From Pelomonas lactea (GTDB taxonomy: Bacteria > Pseudomonadota > Gammaproteobacteria > Burkholderiales > Burkholderiaceae_C): a stretch of DNA of 64,000 bases. Below the pieces are notes generated by a model. It was not told the origin of the DNA. It saw only the letters and a program-made list of their open reading frames with translations, and did no database searches. Position 1 is the stretch's first letter. Every line of letters starts with the position of its first letter. The stretch spans positions 558,001 through 622,000 of the forward strand of contig NZ_JBIGHX010000002.1 of assembly GCF_043555885.1 (NCBI RefSeq), written 5' to 3'. Shown here in pieces: positions 1 through 7,166 of this stretch. Both the position numbers and the translations under genes were made by a program.

Positions 1-31
1 CCAAGCGAGGCTGAAGGCGGCTGACAATTGA
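1..31 (+). CDS. possible 3' end of an upstream gene (partial)
   Basis: Reading from base 2 gives nine codons (QARLKAADN) ending in TGA at 29-31, four bases before the nth start. The charged, Ala-rich end could be the C-terminus of an upstream gene; in Burkholderiales the electron-transport gene rsxB often precedes nth. Frame 1 also stops (at 24), so the reading frame is not certain and nothing in 31 bases identifies the product. Confidence 0.3.
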   Translation, partial: QARLKAADN

Positions 32-35
32 CGGC

Positions 36-680
36 ATGAACGCCGCTCAAGTCGAACGCTTTTTCGCCACACTGAAAGCCGCCAATTCGGCGCCGCAGAC
101 CGAGCTGGAGTTCTCCAGCGTCTTCGAGCTGCTGACGGCCGTGCTGCTGTCCGCGCAGGCCACCGACGTCGGCGTCAACAAGGCCACCAGGCGCCTGTTC
201 GCCGTCGCCAACATGCCGGCGCAGATCCTGGCGCTGGGTCAGGACGGCCTCGAATCGCACATCAAGACCATCGGCCTGTACCGCAGCAAGGCCAGGCACC
301 TGCTGCAGACCTGCCAGATCCTCATCGAGCAGCATGGCGGCGAGGTGCCGCGCTCCCGCGAGGCGCTCGAGGCCCTGCCCGGCGTCGGCCGCAAGACCGC
401 CAACGTCGTCCTCAACGTGGCCTTCGGCGAGCCGACGATGGCGGTGGACACGCACATCTTCCGCGTCAGCAACCGCACCGGCCTCGCGCCGGGCAAGACG
501 CCGCTGGCCGTCGAGCAGGGCCTGCTGCAGCGCGTGCCCGCGGCCTATCTCGTCGATGCTCACCACTGGCTCATCCTGCACGGCCGCTACGTCTGCCAGG
601 CGCGCAAGCCCCTGTGCAACGTTTGCGCCGTCATCGACGAATGCGACCACGGTCGCCACCTAAAATCAGCATCCGCCTGA
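36..680 (+). CDS. nth: endonuclease III (DNA glycosylase/AP lyase)
   Basis: Base-excision repair enzyme that removes oxidised pyrimidines and nicks the abasic site. The 214-aa length is typical. The helix-hairpin-helix LPGVGRKTANVV (about 114-125) carries the catalytic Lys120, and the catalytic Asp is in VDTH (Asp138). The [4Fe-4S] loop is complete, with Cys187, 194, 197 and 203 in the C-x6-C-x2-C-x5-C pattern. The ATG at 36 puts the first helix at the usual distance. It is followed after 14 bp by the ZapB-like gene. All key residues are present, so an active enzyme is expected. Confidence 0.97.
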   Translation: MNAAQVERFFATLKAANSAPQTELEFSSVFELLTAVLLSAQATDVGVNKATRRLFAVANMPAQILALGQDGLESHIKTIGLYRSKARHLLQTCQILIEQHGGEVPRSREALEALPGVGRKTANVVLNVAFGEPTMAVDTHIFRVSNRTGLAPGKTPLAVEQGLLQRVPAAYLVDAHHWLILHGRYVCQARKPLCNVCAVIDECDHGRHLKSASA

Positions 681-694
681 TCAGAAGCCCCTCC

Positions 695-907
695 ATGGCC
701 AGCCTCACCGACCTGACCGACCGCGTTGAGCGCCTGCTCGTGCGCCACGACGAAATCCTGCGCACCAACCTGCTGCTGCAGGTACAGCTGACCGCCATCA
801 CACAGGAGCGCGACAGCCTGCGTTCGCGCCTGAGCGCCGCCCGCGCCCGCGTCGACGCGCTGCTGGAACGCCTGCCCGCCGAGGCTCCCAAGGAGGAGCA
901 GCCATGA
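695..907 (+). CDS. small ZapB-like coiled-coil protein (TIGR02449-type)
   Basis: A 70-aa protein, predicted to be almost entirely alpha-helical and coiled-coil (heptad-like Leu/Ala spacing from RVERLLVRHDEIL through LRSRLSAARARVDALL). Genes of this type sit directly before zapA in beta- and gammaproteobacteria and are thought to act at the division ring. The ATG at 695 (MASLTDL) is chosen over the earlier in-frame ATG at 614 because the latter lies inside nth. The stop overlaps the zapA start by 4 bp (ATGA), implying translational coupling. Function is inferred from size, coiled coil and position only. Confidence 0.8.
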   Translation: MASLTDLTDRVERLLVRHDEILRTNLLLQVQLTAITQERDSLRSRLSAARARVDALLERLPAEAPKEEQP

Positions 908-1203
908 AGCAGATGGAAGTCACCATCATGGGCCAGAGCTACCTGCTGGGCTGCCCGCCTGGCGGTGAGGCCGCGCTGACCGCCGCCGTGGCGCAGGTGG
1001 ACCGCGAGATGAGCGCCATCCGCGACGCTGGCAAGGTCAAGGCGCGCGAGCGCATCGCCGTGCTGGCCGCGCTGAACCTGGCCTACCAGTTGGCAGACAC
1101 GCCGCGCGAGGCCGCCCCAGCCTCCGCGCCAGCATCGCTTGATGTCGATACCCTCATCAAGCGCCTGGACGAAGCACTGGGACACGACGGCCAGCTGCTC
1201 TGA
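904..1203 (+). CDS. zapA: cell division protein ZapA
   Basis: FtsZ-associated protein that bundles FtsZ protofilaments at the Z ring. The 99-aa product begins MKQMEVTIMGQSYLLGCPPG, the typical ZapA N-terminal strand with the G-x-x-Y/F-x-L core. It continues with AVAQVDREMSAIRDAGKVKARERIAVLAALNLAYQL (start about 31), the helix that leads into the tetramerising coiled coil. It overlaps the upstream coiled-coil gene by 4 bp and is followed directly by the 6S RNA candidate, the same order as in many proteobacteria. Confidence 0.93.
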   Translation: MKQMEVTIMGQSYLLGCPPGGEAALTAAVAQVDREMSAIRDAGKVKARERIAVLAALNLAYQLADTPREAAPASAPASLDVDTLIKRLDEALGHDGQLL

Positions 1204-1208
1204 CGGCG

Positions 1209-1214
1209 TAAACT
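1209..1214 (+). promoter_or_regulatory. -10 hexamer of the 6S RNA candidate
   Basis: TAAACT lies six to seven bases before the 5' strand of the closing stem of the predicted 6S RNA (about 1221-1222), which is the spacing expected of a -10 element for that transcript. No convincing -35 hexamer is seen at 17 bp upstream, inside the end of zapA. Confidence 0.45.
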
Positions 1215-1220
1215 CCGCCC

Positions 1221-1400
1221 CGTCCACTGCGTTCCTCCGGGGCTTTAATTTCCTTCATCCGATGCTCTATGAGCAAGGGCTTGGAATATGCCGGATGGGC
1301 GTGAGCGTCTCGCGTCAGATGAACCCGAAGTCCGGATGACCTGGCCCACCTGATTACCCCTGGGTGTTCAGGATCTCGGCCCCCAGGATCGCGGTGGACA
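1221..1400 (+). ncRNA. ssrS: 6S RNA (ssrS) candidate
   Basis: 6S RNA binds sigma70-RNA polymerase and mimics an open promoter. The stretch between zapA and the EVE gene folds into a long rod. The 5' strand GTCCACTGCG (1222-1231) pairs completely with CGCGGTGGAC (1390-1399), one G-U included. The stem continues inward as TCCT with AGGA and GGGG with CCCC. An A/U-rich stretch (about 1242-1255) then fits the central bubble, and catccg (1256-1261)/cggatg (1292-1297) closes an upper arm. The length of about 180 nt and the position directly after zapA match the family. The call comes from structure and synteny, not from a covariance search. Confidence 0.82.
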
Positions 1401-1426
1401 CCTCTTCCTCCCCTAGCATCAGCCCC

Positions 1427-1885
1427 ATGAACTACTGGCTGATGAAGTCCGAGCCCGACGAGGCCTCCATCCTCGATCTGCAAAAGGCCGGCACGCTCCC
1501 GTGGACCGGCGTGCGCAACTACCAGGCACGCAACTTCATGCGCGACGCCATGCGCATCGGTGACGGCGTGCTGTTCTATCACTCGTCCTGCGCCGAGCCC
1601 GGCATCGCCGGCCTCGCCGAGGTCTGCAGCGCCGCCTACCCGGACGGCACGCAGTTCGACCCGGCCAGCCATTACTTCGACGCCAAGTCCAAGCCCGAGG
1701 CGCCGCGCTGGGTGCATGTGGACGTGCGCTGGCGCGAGACGACGCGGCTGCTGAGCCTGAAGGAGATGCGCGACGCGCCCGAGCTGGCCAGCATGGGCGT
1801 GCTGCAGCGCGGCAGCCGGCTGTCGATCACGCCGGTCACGCCCGCCGAATGGCAGGCCGTGCTCGCGCGGCTGCATTCGGCATGA
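1427..1885 (+). CDS. EVE domain-containing protein
   Basis: A 152-aa single-domain EVE protein (PUA-like fold, related to YTH modified-base readers). It begins MNYWLMKSEPDEASI, the hallmark start of this family, followed by WTGVRNYQARNFMRDAMRIGDGVLFYHSSC, which holds the aromatic and Asn/Arg residues of the binding cleft. Members are thought to bind modified nucleic-acid bases. The ATG at 1427 is chosen because the upstream in-frame ATG at 1364 lies inside the 6S RNA and would precede the domain. The stop overlaps the next gene by 4 bp. Confidence 0.92.
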   Translation: MNYWLMKSEPDEASILDLQKAGTLPWTGVRNYQARNFMRDAMRIGDGVLFYHSSCAEPGIAGLAEVCSAAYPDGTQFDPASHYFDAKSKPEAPRWVHVDVRWRETTRLLSLKEMRDAPELASMGVLQRGSRLSITPVTPAEWQAVLARLHSA

Positions 1886-2736
1886 GCGCCGGCTTCATCG
1901 CCGAGCTGCTGGCGCTGGGCCTCGCCGCCGGCTTTCTGGCCGGGCTGCTGGCGCTGGGCCTCGCCGCCGGCTTTCTGGCCGGGCTGCTGGGCATAGGCGG
2001 CGGCATGCTGCTGGTGCCCTTCCTGACCTTCATCCTGAGCCAGCGCGGCGTCGAGCCAGGCCTGGCCGTCAAGATGGCCATCGCCACGTCGATGGCGACC
2101 ATCATGGCCACGTCGCTGTCCAGCGTACGCGCTCACCACCGGCGAGGCGCCGTGCGCTGGGACCTCGTCAAGGGGCTGGCGCCCGGCATCCTGGCCGGCG
2201 GCCTGCTGGCCGGCGCGGGCCTGTTTGCGCTGCTCAAGGGCGCTTGGCTGGCGTTGTTCTTCGCGGCCTTCGTCAGCTTCTCGGCGTGGCAGATGCTGCG
2301 CAACAAGCGGCCCGAGCCGAGCCGGCAGATGCCCGGCACGGCCGGCCAGTTCGGCACGGGTGCTGGCATCGGCCTGCTGTCGGGCCTGGTGGGTGCGGGC
2401 GGCGGCTTCGTCAGCGTGCCATTCATGGTGTGGTGCAACGTGCCGGTGCACTTCGCCGTGGCCACCAGCGCGGCGCTGGGCTTTCCCATCGCCGTCGCGA
2501 ACACGCTGGGCTATGTCGTCGGTGGCTGGGGCTTGCAGCCCGCGCTGCCAGGCGCCTTCGGCTACCTCTACCTGCCGGCGCTGGCCGTCATCGCCGCTGC
2601 CAGCGTGACGATGGCGCCGCTGGGTGCGCGCGCCGCGCATGCGATGAACGTCGCGCAGCTGAAGAAGGCCTTCGCGACGCTGCTGTTCGCGCTCGCGGCC
2701 TACATGCTCTGGAAGGGGTTGAGCGAGTTGCTCTAG
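1882..2736 (+). CDS. sulfite exporter TauE/SafE-type permease (TSUP family)
   Basis: A 284-aa inner-membrane protein with about eight hydrophobic segments. The two TSUP signature turns are present: LLGIGGGMLLVPFL (about 34-47) and SGLVGAGGGFVSVPFM (about 173-188), each in an inverted-repeat half. Family members move sulfite, sulfonates or other organic anions; the substrate here is unknown. The first membrane segment holds an exact in-frame 39-bp tandem duplication (1909-1986), so LALGLAAGFLAGL occurs twice and the segment is 13 residues longer than usual. It is coupled to the EVE gene (ATGA overlap) and converges on the next gene with a 4-bp stop overlap. Confidence 0.9.
   Translation: MSAGFIAELLALGLAAGFLAGLLALGLAAGFLAGLLGIGGGMLLVPFLTFILSQRGVEPGLAVKMAIATSMATIMATSLSSVRAHHRRGAVRWDLVKGLAPGILAGGLLAGAGLFALLKGAWLALFFAAFVSFSAWQMLRNKRPEPSRQMPGTAGQFGTGAGIGLLSGLVGAGGGFVSVPFMVWCNVPVHFAVATSAALGFPIAVANTLGYVVGGWGLQPALPGAFGYLYLPALAVIAAASVTMAPLGARAAHAMNVAQLKKAFATLLFALAAYMLWKGLSELL
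1909..1986 (+). repeat. perfect 39-bp direct tandem duplication within the TSUP gene
   Basis: Two identical adjacent 39-bp copies (1909-1947 and 1948-1986), each beginning ctggcgctgggc and ending gccgggctg. The unit is a multiple of three and encodes 13 hydrophobic residues, so the reading frame stays open. A further partial match (ctggg) follows. Exact identity over 39 bp suggests a recent slippage or recombination event, or an assembly artefact. Confidence 0.95.
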
Positions 2737-3740
2737 CCGAACGCGATGGACGCCAGCACGACCTGGTTGCCGCCGCGGCGCTGGGCCTCGTGCACGGCGT
2801 TCTCGCTGGCGTTCATCAGCTCGTCCTGCCGTGACGCGGTGTGCGGGAAGCTGGACACGCCCATGGAGACCGACAGGCCCAGGTCCTGACCGTTCAGCAC
2901 GACGATCTGCGCGGCGCACTGGCGACGCAGCTGCTCCATGCGCGCATGCGCGGTGGCCAGGCCCACGCCGGACAGCAGCACCGCAAACCGCTGCGCGCCG
3001 ATGCGGCAGGCCGAGTCCATCGCCCGGGTGTTGGCGCGCAGCATGCGACCGATGCCTTCGAGCAGCCGCTGCTGGGCCTCCTCGCCCAGCGTCGCGACGG
3101 CCGGCGAAGCGTCCAGCGCGATGACGACCAGCGCGAACTCGCGGTGTTCGCGCGACGAGAGGTCGATCTCGCGCAGCAGCTGATCGTCGAACTGCGGCCG
3201 CAGGTACAGGCCCGACACGTCGTCGCGGCCGGAGCCTTGCTGCAGTTCGCGGCGTATCTGCTCGATGGCGCTCTGTTGCTGCTCGATCTGCGCCAGCGCG
3301 CGCTGCAGGTGCGACTCGCGATGGCGCTCCTCGGTGCGCTCGTGCCAGACCGCCAGCAGGAACTCCTGCCCCAGAGCCATCCGCGTGACGCTGAACTCGC
3401 GCCGGCGACCGTTGATCTCCAGCTTGTGCTCGGACACGACCGCATGGCGCTGCGCCATGACCGTCTGCTCGACACGCCGCAACGCCGTCGTTTCATCGGG
3501 CCGCAGCAGCTCCGCATCGTTGCGCCCCACGACGGCGTCGCATTCGAACAGCTGCGCCAGGCCGGAGCTCGCAAACACATAGCGGCCGGTGGCCACGGCC
3601 TTGATCGCGGCCTGGCTGCCTAACGGCTCAATCAAGGTCACCAGGCCAGCCAGTGCTTCACCGCCCAGCTCGGCGTGACCGGCCAGCCAATGTGCCAGGC
3701 TGCCGGGCGGCGTCGCGGAAGTGTCGGCGGTCATGTCCAT
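2733..3740 (-). CDS. PAS-GGDEF protein with degenerate GGDEF motif
   Basis: A 335-aa soluble protein. A PAS-like region (about 45-135) is followed by a short helical linker (about 140-165) and a GGDEF-type domain (about 170-330). The signature is GAQRF (in CRIGAQRFAVLL) instead of GG(D/E)EF, and the usual Asn-His/Asp-phe-K substrate positions near LVVIALDASPAV are lost, so cyclase activity is unlikely. It could bind ligand or partner as a pseudo-enzyme. The ATG at 3740 (MDMTADTS) is preferred to the open-frame start at 3845, which adds a Pro/Arg-rich tail; the ATG at 3734 is also possible. Confidence 0.85.
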   Translation of the reverse strand: MDMTADTSATPPGSLAHWLAGHAELGGEALAGLVTLIEPLGSQAAIKAVATGRYVFASSGLAQLFECDAVVGRNDAELLRPDETTALRRVEQTVMAQRHAVVSEHKLEINGRRREFSVTRMALGQEFLLAVWHERTEERHRESHLQRALAQIEQQQSAIEQIRRELQQGSGRDDVSGLYLRPQFDDQLLREIDLSSREHREFALVVIALDASPAVATLGEEAQQRLLEGIGRMLRANTRAMDSACRIGAQRFAVLLSGVGLATAHARMEQLRRQCAAQIVVLNGQDLGLSVSMGVSSFPHTASRQDELMNASENAVHEAQRRGGNQVVLASIAFG

Positions 3741-3954
3741 GGAATCGTCTGGGTGCGATCGCGTGCCGTCGGCGGGGAACCGGGGCGGGTCCGGGTGTCG
3801 AATGACTGTAGTGGGGCGCAAACCGCACCAGCAAGGCCGGCTCACCCCACAAACCGGGCCTCCCCCCTAGAAGCCCCGCTGGATCACTTGCAGGCATCCT
3901 ACAGAGTTTCAACACCGCGACCCGCGAGAATGCGTCCCCATTCGCGGGAGGTCT

Positions 3955-5175
3955 ATGCAGGGTTTTGATGTGGTGGTGGTGGGGGCAGGTGCCGCAGGCC
4001 TTTTCTGTGCGGGGCTTGCGGGCCAGCGTGGCCTGCGGGTGCTGCTCATCGACCACGCACCCAAGCTGGCTGAAAAAATCCGTATCTCCGGCGGCGGGCG
4101 TTGCAATTTCACGAATCGCGACGCCGGGCCGGCGAACTTCCTGTCAGAAAACCCCGCCTTCTGCCGCTCGGCGCTGGCGCGCTACACGCCACAGGATTTC
4201 ATCAAGCTGGTGCAGCGCCACGGCATCGCCTTCCACGAGAAGCACAAGGGCCAGCTGTTCTGCGACGACTCCAGCGAGCAGATCATCCAGATGCTCCTCA
4301 AGGAGTGCGAGGTCGGCGGCGTGACGCGCTGGCAGCCCTGCACCGTGGCCGATGTACGACCGCTGCCTGACGGCGGCTTTGAGCTCGATACCAGCCAGGG
4401 ATCCGTGACCGCACCACGCGTCGTCGTTGCCACCGGCGGGTTGCCGGTGCCCAAGATCGGCGCCAGCGACTGGGGCTTGCGGCTGGCCAAGCGCCTTGGC
4501 CACACCATCGTCGAACCCCGCCCTGCCCTCGTGCCACTGACCTTCGACGCCGACGCCTGGGCGCCGTTCGCGGCACTGGCCGGGCTGTCACTGCCCGTGG
4601 AGGTCAGTGTCGGCAGCGGCAAGGCGCGCGGACGCTTCCTGGAGGACCTGCTGTTCACGCACCGGGGCCTGAGCGGCCCGGCCATCCTGCAGATCTCCAG
4701 CTACCGCACGGCCGCAGACCAGCCGCTGCAGATCAATCTCGCGCCGGAACTGCAGCTCGACAAGGAACTGACCGAGGCCAAGGCCACGTCGCGCCGCCAG
4801 TTGGGCAACGAGTTCGGCGCCCACCTGCCACAGCGGCTGGCCGCTGCCTGGCTGGAGCGTGCGAGGCTGGACGCCGCCCGGCCGCTGCCCGAATGCCGCG
4901 ACGCCGATCTGCAGCGCCTGGGCCGCAGCGTGCACGACTGGCAGCTGATGCCCAGCGGCGACGAGGGCTGGCGCAAGGCGGAGGTCATGCGCGGCGGCGT
5001 CAGCACGAAGGATCTCAGCTCGCAGACGCTGGAAAGCAAGCATGTGCCAGGCCTGCATTTCATCGGCGAAGTGGTGGACGTGACGGGCTGGCTGGGGGGC
5101 TACAACTTCCAGTGGGCCTGGGCCAGCGCGGCGGCCTGCGCGGACGCGTTGGCGGCCGCCTCAAAACCCGCGTGA
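3955..5175 (+). CDS. NAD(P)/FAD-dependent oxidoreductase, BaiN/HI0933-like
   Basis: A 406-aa flavoprotein of the HI0933/BaiN (YhiN) family. The FAD-binding Rossmann fold starts at residue 5 (VVVVGAGAAGLFCAG), followed by the family motif EKIRISGGGRCNFTN (about 40-54). The C-terminal FAD motif is GEVVDVTGWLGGYNFQWAWASG-like (about 371-391). Physiological substrates of most members are unknown, so no reaction is assigned. A strong ribosome site (gggagg) precedes the ATG. An imperfect hairpin (cgcgagaatg / cattcgcg, about 3924-3949) lies immediately before it. Confidence 0.9.
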   Translation: MQGFDVVVVGAGAAGLFCAGLAGQRGLRVLLIDHAPKLAEKIRISGGGRCNFTNRDAGPANFLSENPAFCRSALARYTPQDFIKLVQRHGIAFHEKHKGQLFCDDSSEQIIQMLLKECEVGGVTRWQPCTVADVRPLPDGGFELDTSQGSVTAPRVVVATGGLPVPKIGASDWGLRLAKRLGHTIVEPRPALVPLTFDADAWAPFAALAGLSLPVEVSVGSGKARGRFLEDLLFTHRGLSGPAILQISSYRTAADQPLQINLAPELQLDKELTEAKATSRRQLGNEFGAHLPQRLAAAWLERARLDAARPLPECRDADLQRLGRSVHDWQLMPSGDEGWRKAEVMRGGVSTKDLSSQTLESKHVPGLHFIGEVVDVTGWLGGYNFQWAWASAAACADALAAASKPA

Positions 5176-5182
5176 GCAAATC

Positions 5183-5212
5183 TTGGCAAGTCCTTGATTT
5201 CCCGGCTACAAT
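5183..5212 (+). promoter_or_regulatory. sigma70-type promoter of rpsU
   Basis: TTGGCA (5183-5188) and TACAAT (5207-5212) are separated by 18 bp, about 120 bp before the rpsU start. This is the best-matched housekeeping promoter seen in the window and fits strong expression of a ribosomal protein. Confidence 0.7.
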
Positions 5213-5333
5213 CCTCGGCTTTGCTGGCAAACCCCGCGCGTCGATTCGCTGCCGTCGTCAAGAAGTGACGCAGTAATCCGGAACCTGCTGCTGAAACTGG
5301 CCGCGAACACCGAGCGCAATCTGAAGGAAATAC

Positions 5334-5546
5334 ATGACCACCATCCGCGTCAAGGAAAACGAGCCGTTCGACGTCGCCCTGCGTCGCTTCAAGCGCACCA
5401 TTGAAAAGCTGGGCCTGCTGACCGAACTGCGCGCCCGCGAGTTCTACGAAAAGCCCACCGCCGAGCGCAAGCGCAAGAAGGCTGCCGCCGTCAAGCGCCA
5501 CTACAAGCGCGTGCGCAGCATGCAGCTGCCCAAGAAGCTGTACTGA
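5334..5546 (+). CDS. rpsU: 30S ribosomal protein S21
   Basis: A 70-aa basic protein, of typical length for bS21. It begins [20 protein letters not shown], the family N-terminus, and ends in a Lys/Arg-rich tail ([18 protein letters not shown]). S21 sits near the anti-Shine-Dalgarno region of 16S rRNA and helps initiation. It is preceded by a good promoter and followed by an intrinsic terminator and then yqeY. Confidence 0.98.
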
Positions 5547-5602
5547 TAGCCTCCTGACGCGATCCGGAACCTGTTTGAGAGAGCAGTTCCGGTGAACTCC
5601 AG

Positions 5603-5633
5603 AACCCGCCACAGGACGCTGTCGCGGGTTTTT
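5603..5633 (+). terminator. intrinsic terminator between rpsU and yqeY
   Basis: Stem AACCCGC (5603-5609) pairs with GCGGGTT (5624-5630), followed by a T run. It ends the rpsU transcript, or attenuates it, before yqeY; the next start codon is only 24 bp away, so partial read-through is likely. Confidence 0.75.
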
Positions 5634-5656
5634 GTCTTTCTGAACTGGACCCTCCC

Positions 5657-6103
5657 ATGAGCCTCAAAGACCGCATCACCGAAGACATGAAGGCCGCGAT
5701 GCGCGCCAAGGAAAGCGACCGGTTGCTGACCATCCGTGGCCTGCTGGCTGCCGTGAAGCAGAAAGAGGTCGATGAGCGCATCGTTGTGGACGACGCCGCG
5801 CTCGTGGCCATCGTCGACAAGCTCGTCAAGCAACGCAAGGACTCCATCAGCCAGTTCGCCGCCGCCGGACGTGACGACCTCGTCGCCAAGGAGACCGCGG
5901 AGCTGGCCGTGCTGCAGGGCTATCTGCCGGAGCGCCTGTCCGCCGAGGCCGTGGCCGAGAAGGTGGCCGCCATCGTGGCCGAACTGGGTGCCAGCGGCCC
6001 CGGCGACATGGGCAAGGTCATGGCGGCCGCCAAGGCTGCCCTGGGCAACTCCGCGGAGATGAGCGCGGTGTCGGCTGCGGTCAAGGCCGCGCTGGCCAAG
6101 TAA
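5657..6103 (+). CDS. yqeY: GatB/YqeY domain-containing protein
   Basis: A 148-aa protein made of the YqeY domain, the helical tRNA-binding module also found at the C-terminus of GatB and some glutaminyl-tRNA synthetases. It starts MSLKDRITEDMKAAMRAKES and contains the family stretch LPERLSAEAVAEKV (about 94-107) and DMGKVMAAAK (about 116-125). Its precise role as a stand-alone protein is not settled. It follows rpsU as in many Burkholderiales. The dnaG and rpoD genes that often come next are absent; a DUF442 gene follows after 9 bp. Confidence 0.93.
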   Translation: MSLKDRITEDMKAAMRAKESDRLLTIRGLLAAVKQKEVDERIVVDDAALVAIVDKLVKQRKDSISQFAAAGRDDLVAKETAELAVLQGYLPERLSAEAVAEKVAAIVAELGASGPGDMGKVMAAAKAALGNSAEMSAVSAAVKAALAK

Positions 6104-6112
6104 GGAGCCGCC

Positions 6113-6457
6113 ATGAGCCTGCCCCTGCAAGCGATCGCCCCTGACATCTGCGCCGCGCCGCAGCTGACGCCCGACGCCATGGCCGAGGCCGCCGCGATGG
6201 GCTTCAAGAGCGTCGTCAACAACCGGCCCGACTTCGAGCACGGGCCGGATCAGCCGACGTCGGCCGAGATCCAGGCCGCCGCCGAGGCCGCGGGCCTGCA
6301 GTACCGGCATCTGCCAGTGGCGGGTGGCCACCAGTCGCCCGAGGAGATTGCCGCGTTCGCCCGGCTGCTGGAAGAACTGCCGCGCCCGCTGCTGGTGTTC
6401 TGCCGTTCGGGCGCACGCTCGACCCGGCTCTTCGTCCAGGCGCAGCAACTCGGCTGA
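6113..6457 (+). CDS. DUF442 / TIGR01244-type phosphatase-like protein
   Basis: A 114-aa protein with the dual-specificity-phosphatase-like fold of the TIGR01244 (beta-lactamase-hydrolase-like) family. The active-site loop is VFCRSGARST (about 96-105), a C-x5-R signature with Cys98 and Arg104. The N-terminal AAPQLTPDAMAEAAAMGFKSVVNNRP is the family hallmark. Members are linked to sulfur or sulfide metabolism when fused to ETHE1-like hydrolases, but this one is stand-alone and its substrate is unknown. It starts 9 bp after yqeY, suggesting cotranscription. Confidence 0.88.
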   Translation: MSLPLQAIAPDICAAPQLTPDAMAEAAAMGFKSVVNNRPDFEHGPDQPTSAEIQAAAEAAGLQYRHLPVAGGHQSPEEIAAFARLLEELPRPLLVFCRSGARSTRLFVQAQQLG

Positions 6458-6480
6458 ACCCCGTCGGGGCTTACCCTGAA

Positions 6481-6502
6481 CGACGGCTCAAAGAAGCCGT
6501 CG
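6481..6502. repeat. inverted repeat (hairpin) after the DUF442 gene
   Basis: CGACGGCT (6481-6488) and AGCCGTCG (6495-6502) form a perfect 8-bp stem with a 6-base loop, directly upstream of a second hairpin. It lacks its own T tract and probably forms part of a two-hairpin terminator region. Confidence 0.7.
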
Positions 6503-6509
6503 GCGCTCG

Positions 6510-6543
6510 AGCGGTCGCTACATTGGCGACCGCTTTGCATTTC
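6510..6543 (+). terminator. probable intrinsic terminator before the TRAP transporter genes
   Basis: A perfect 9-bp stem, AGCGGTCGC (6510-6518) with GCGACCGCT (6526-6534), is followed by an interrupted T-rich stretch (ttgcattt). It would end the rpsU-yqeY-DUF442 transcription unit 15 bp before the dctQ start. Confidence 0.6.
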
Positions 6544-6557
6544 AGCCGCCCCGTCCC

Positions 6558-7166
6558 ATGAACGCCCTGCTCTCTCTTGCGCGGCACATCGACAGCCTCA
6601 ACGACCGCTTCGGCAAGCTTGCCGCCTGGGCCGTGCTGCTGTCGTGCTTCATCAGCGCCGCCAACGCCGTCGTCCGCTACGGACTGGACTACAGCTCCAA
6701 CGCCTTCCTCGAGATCCAGTGGTACCTGTTCGCCACCTGCGTGATGCTGGGCGCGGCGCAGGTGCTGCGCCTGAACGAACACGTGCGCGTGGACCTGGTC
6801 TACAGCCGCCTCAGCGGGCACGGCAAGGTCTATGTCGACCTGTTCGGGCTCGTGGTCTTCCTGCTGCCGGTCATCTGCTACATGGCCTGGCTGTCGTGGG
6901 GGCTGTTCGTCGTCAAGCTCAGCACGGGCATGAGCGCCACGGACTCGGTCGCCAGCCTCGGCTTCACGGGCTACTGGGTCAAGCTGCTGACGACCGGTGA
7001 GGTGTCCAGCAATGCCGGCGGCCTGATCCGCTGGCCGGCCGTGCTGGTGCTGCCGCTGGGCTTCGCGCTCGTCGCGATGCAGGGCGTGGCCGAGATCATC
7101 AAGCGCGTGGCCTGGCTCGCGCACAAGTTCGAGATGGACACGCATTACGAGAGGCCGCTGCAATGA
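6558..7166 (+). CDS. dctQ: TRAP transporter small permease (DctQ type)
   Basis: A 202-aa inner-membrane protein with four hydrophobic segments (about 22-40, 55-75, 92-115 and 155-180). It has the DctQ features NAFLEIQWYLFATCVMLGAA and EHVRVDLVYSRL. It pairs with the large permease to form the membrane part of a sodium-driven TRAP transporter. The stop overlaps the dctM start by 4 bp. Its size and the adjacent TakP-like binding protein place it in the group annotated for mannitol/chloroaromatic or 2-oxo-acid type substrates; the real substrate cannot be read from sequence. Confidence 0.93.
   Translation: MNALLSLARHIDSLNDRFGKLAAWAVLLSCFISAANAVVRYGLDYSSNAFLEIQWYLFATCVMLGAAQVLRLNEHVRVDLVYSRLSGHGKVYVDLFGLVVFLLPVICYMAWLSWGLFVVKLSTGMSATDSVASLGFTGYWVKLLTTGEVSSNAGGLIRWPAVLVLPLGFALVAMQGVAEIIKRVAWLAHKFEMDTHYERPLQ

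Noticed and set aside
1364..1426. Upstream start for the EVE-domain gene
   Set aside because: It falls inside the predicted 6S RNA and adds residues before the conserved NYWLMKSEP start.
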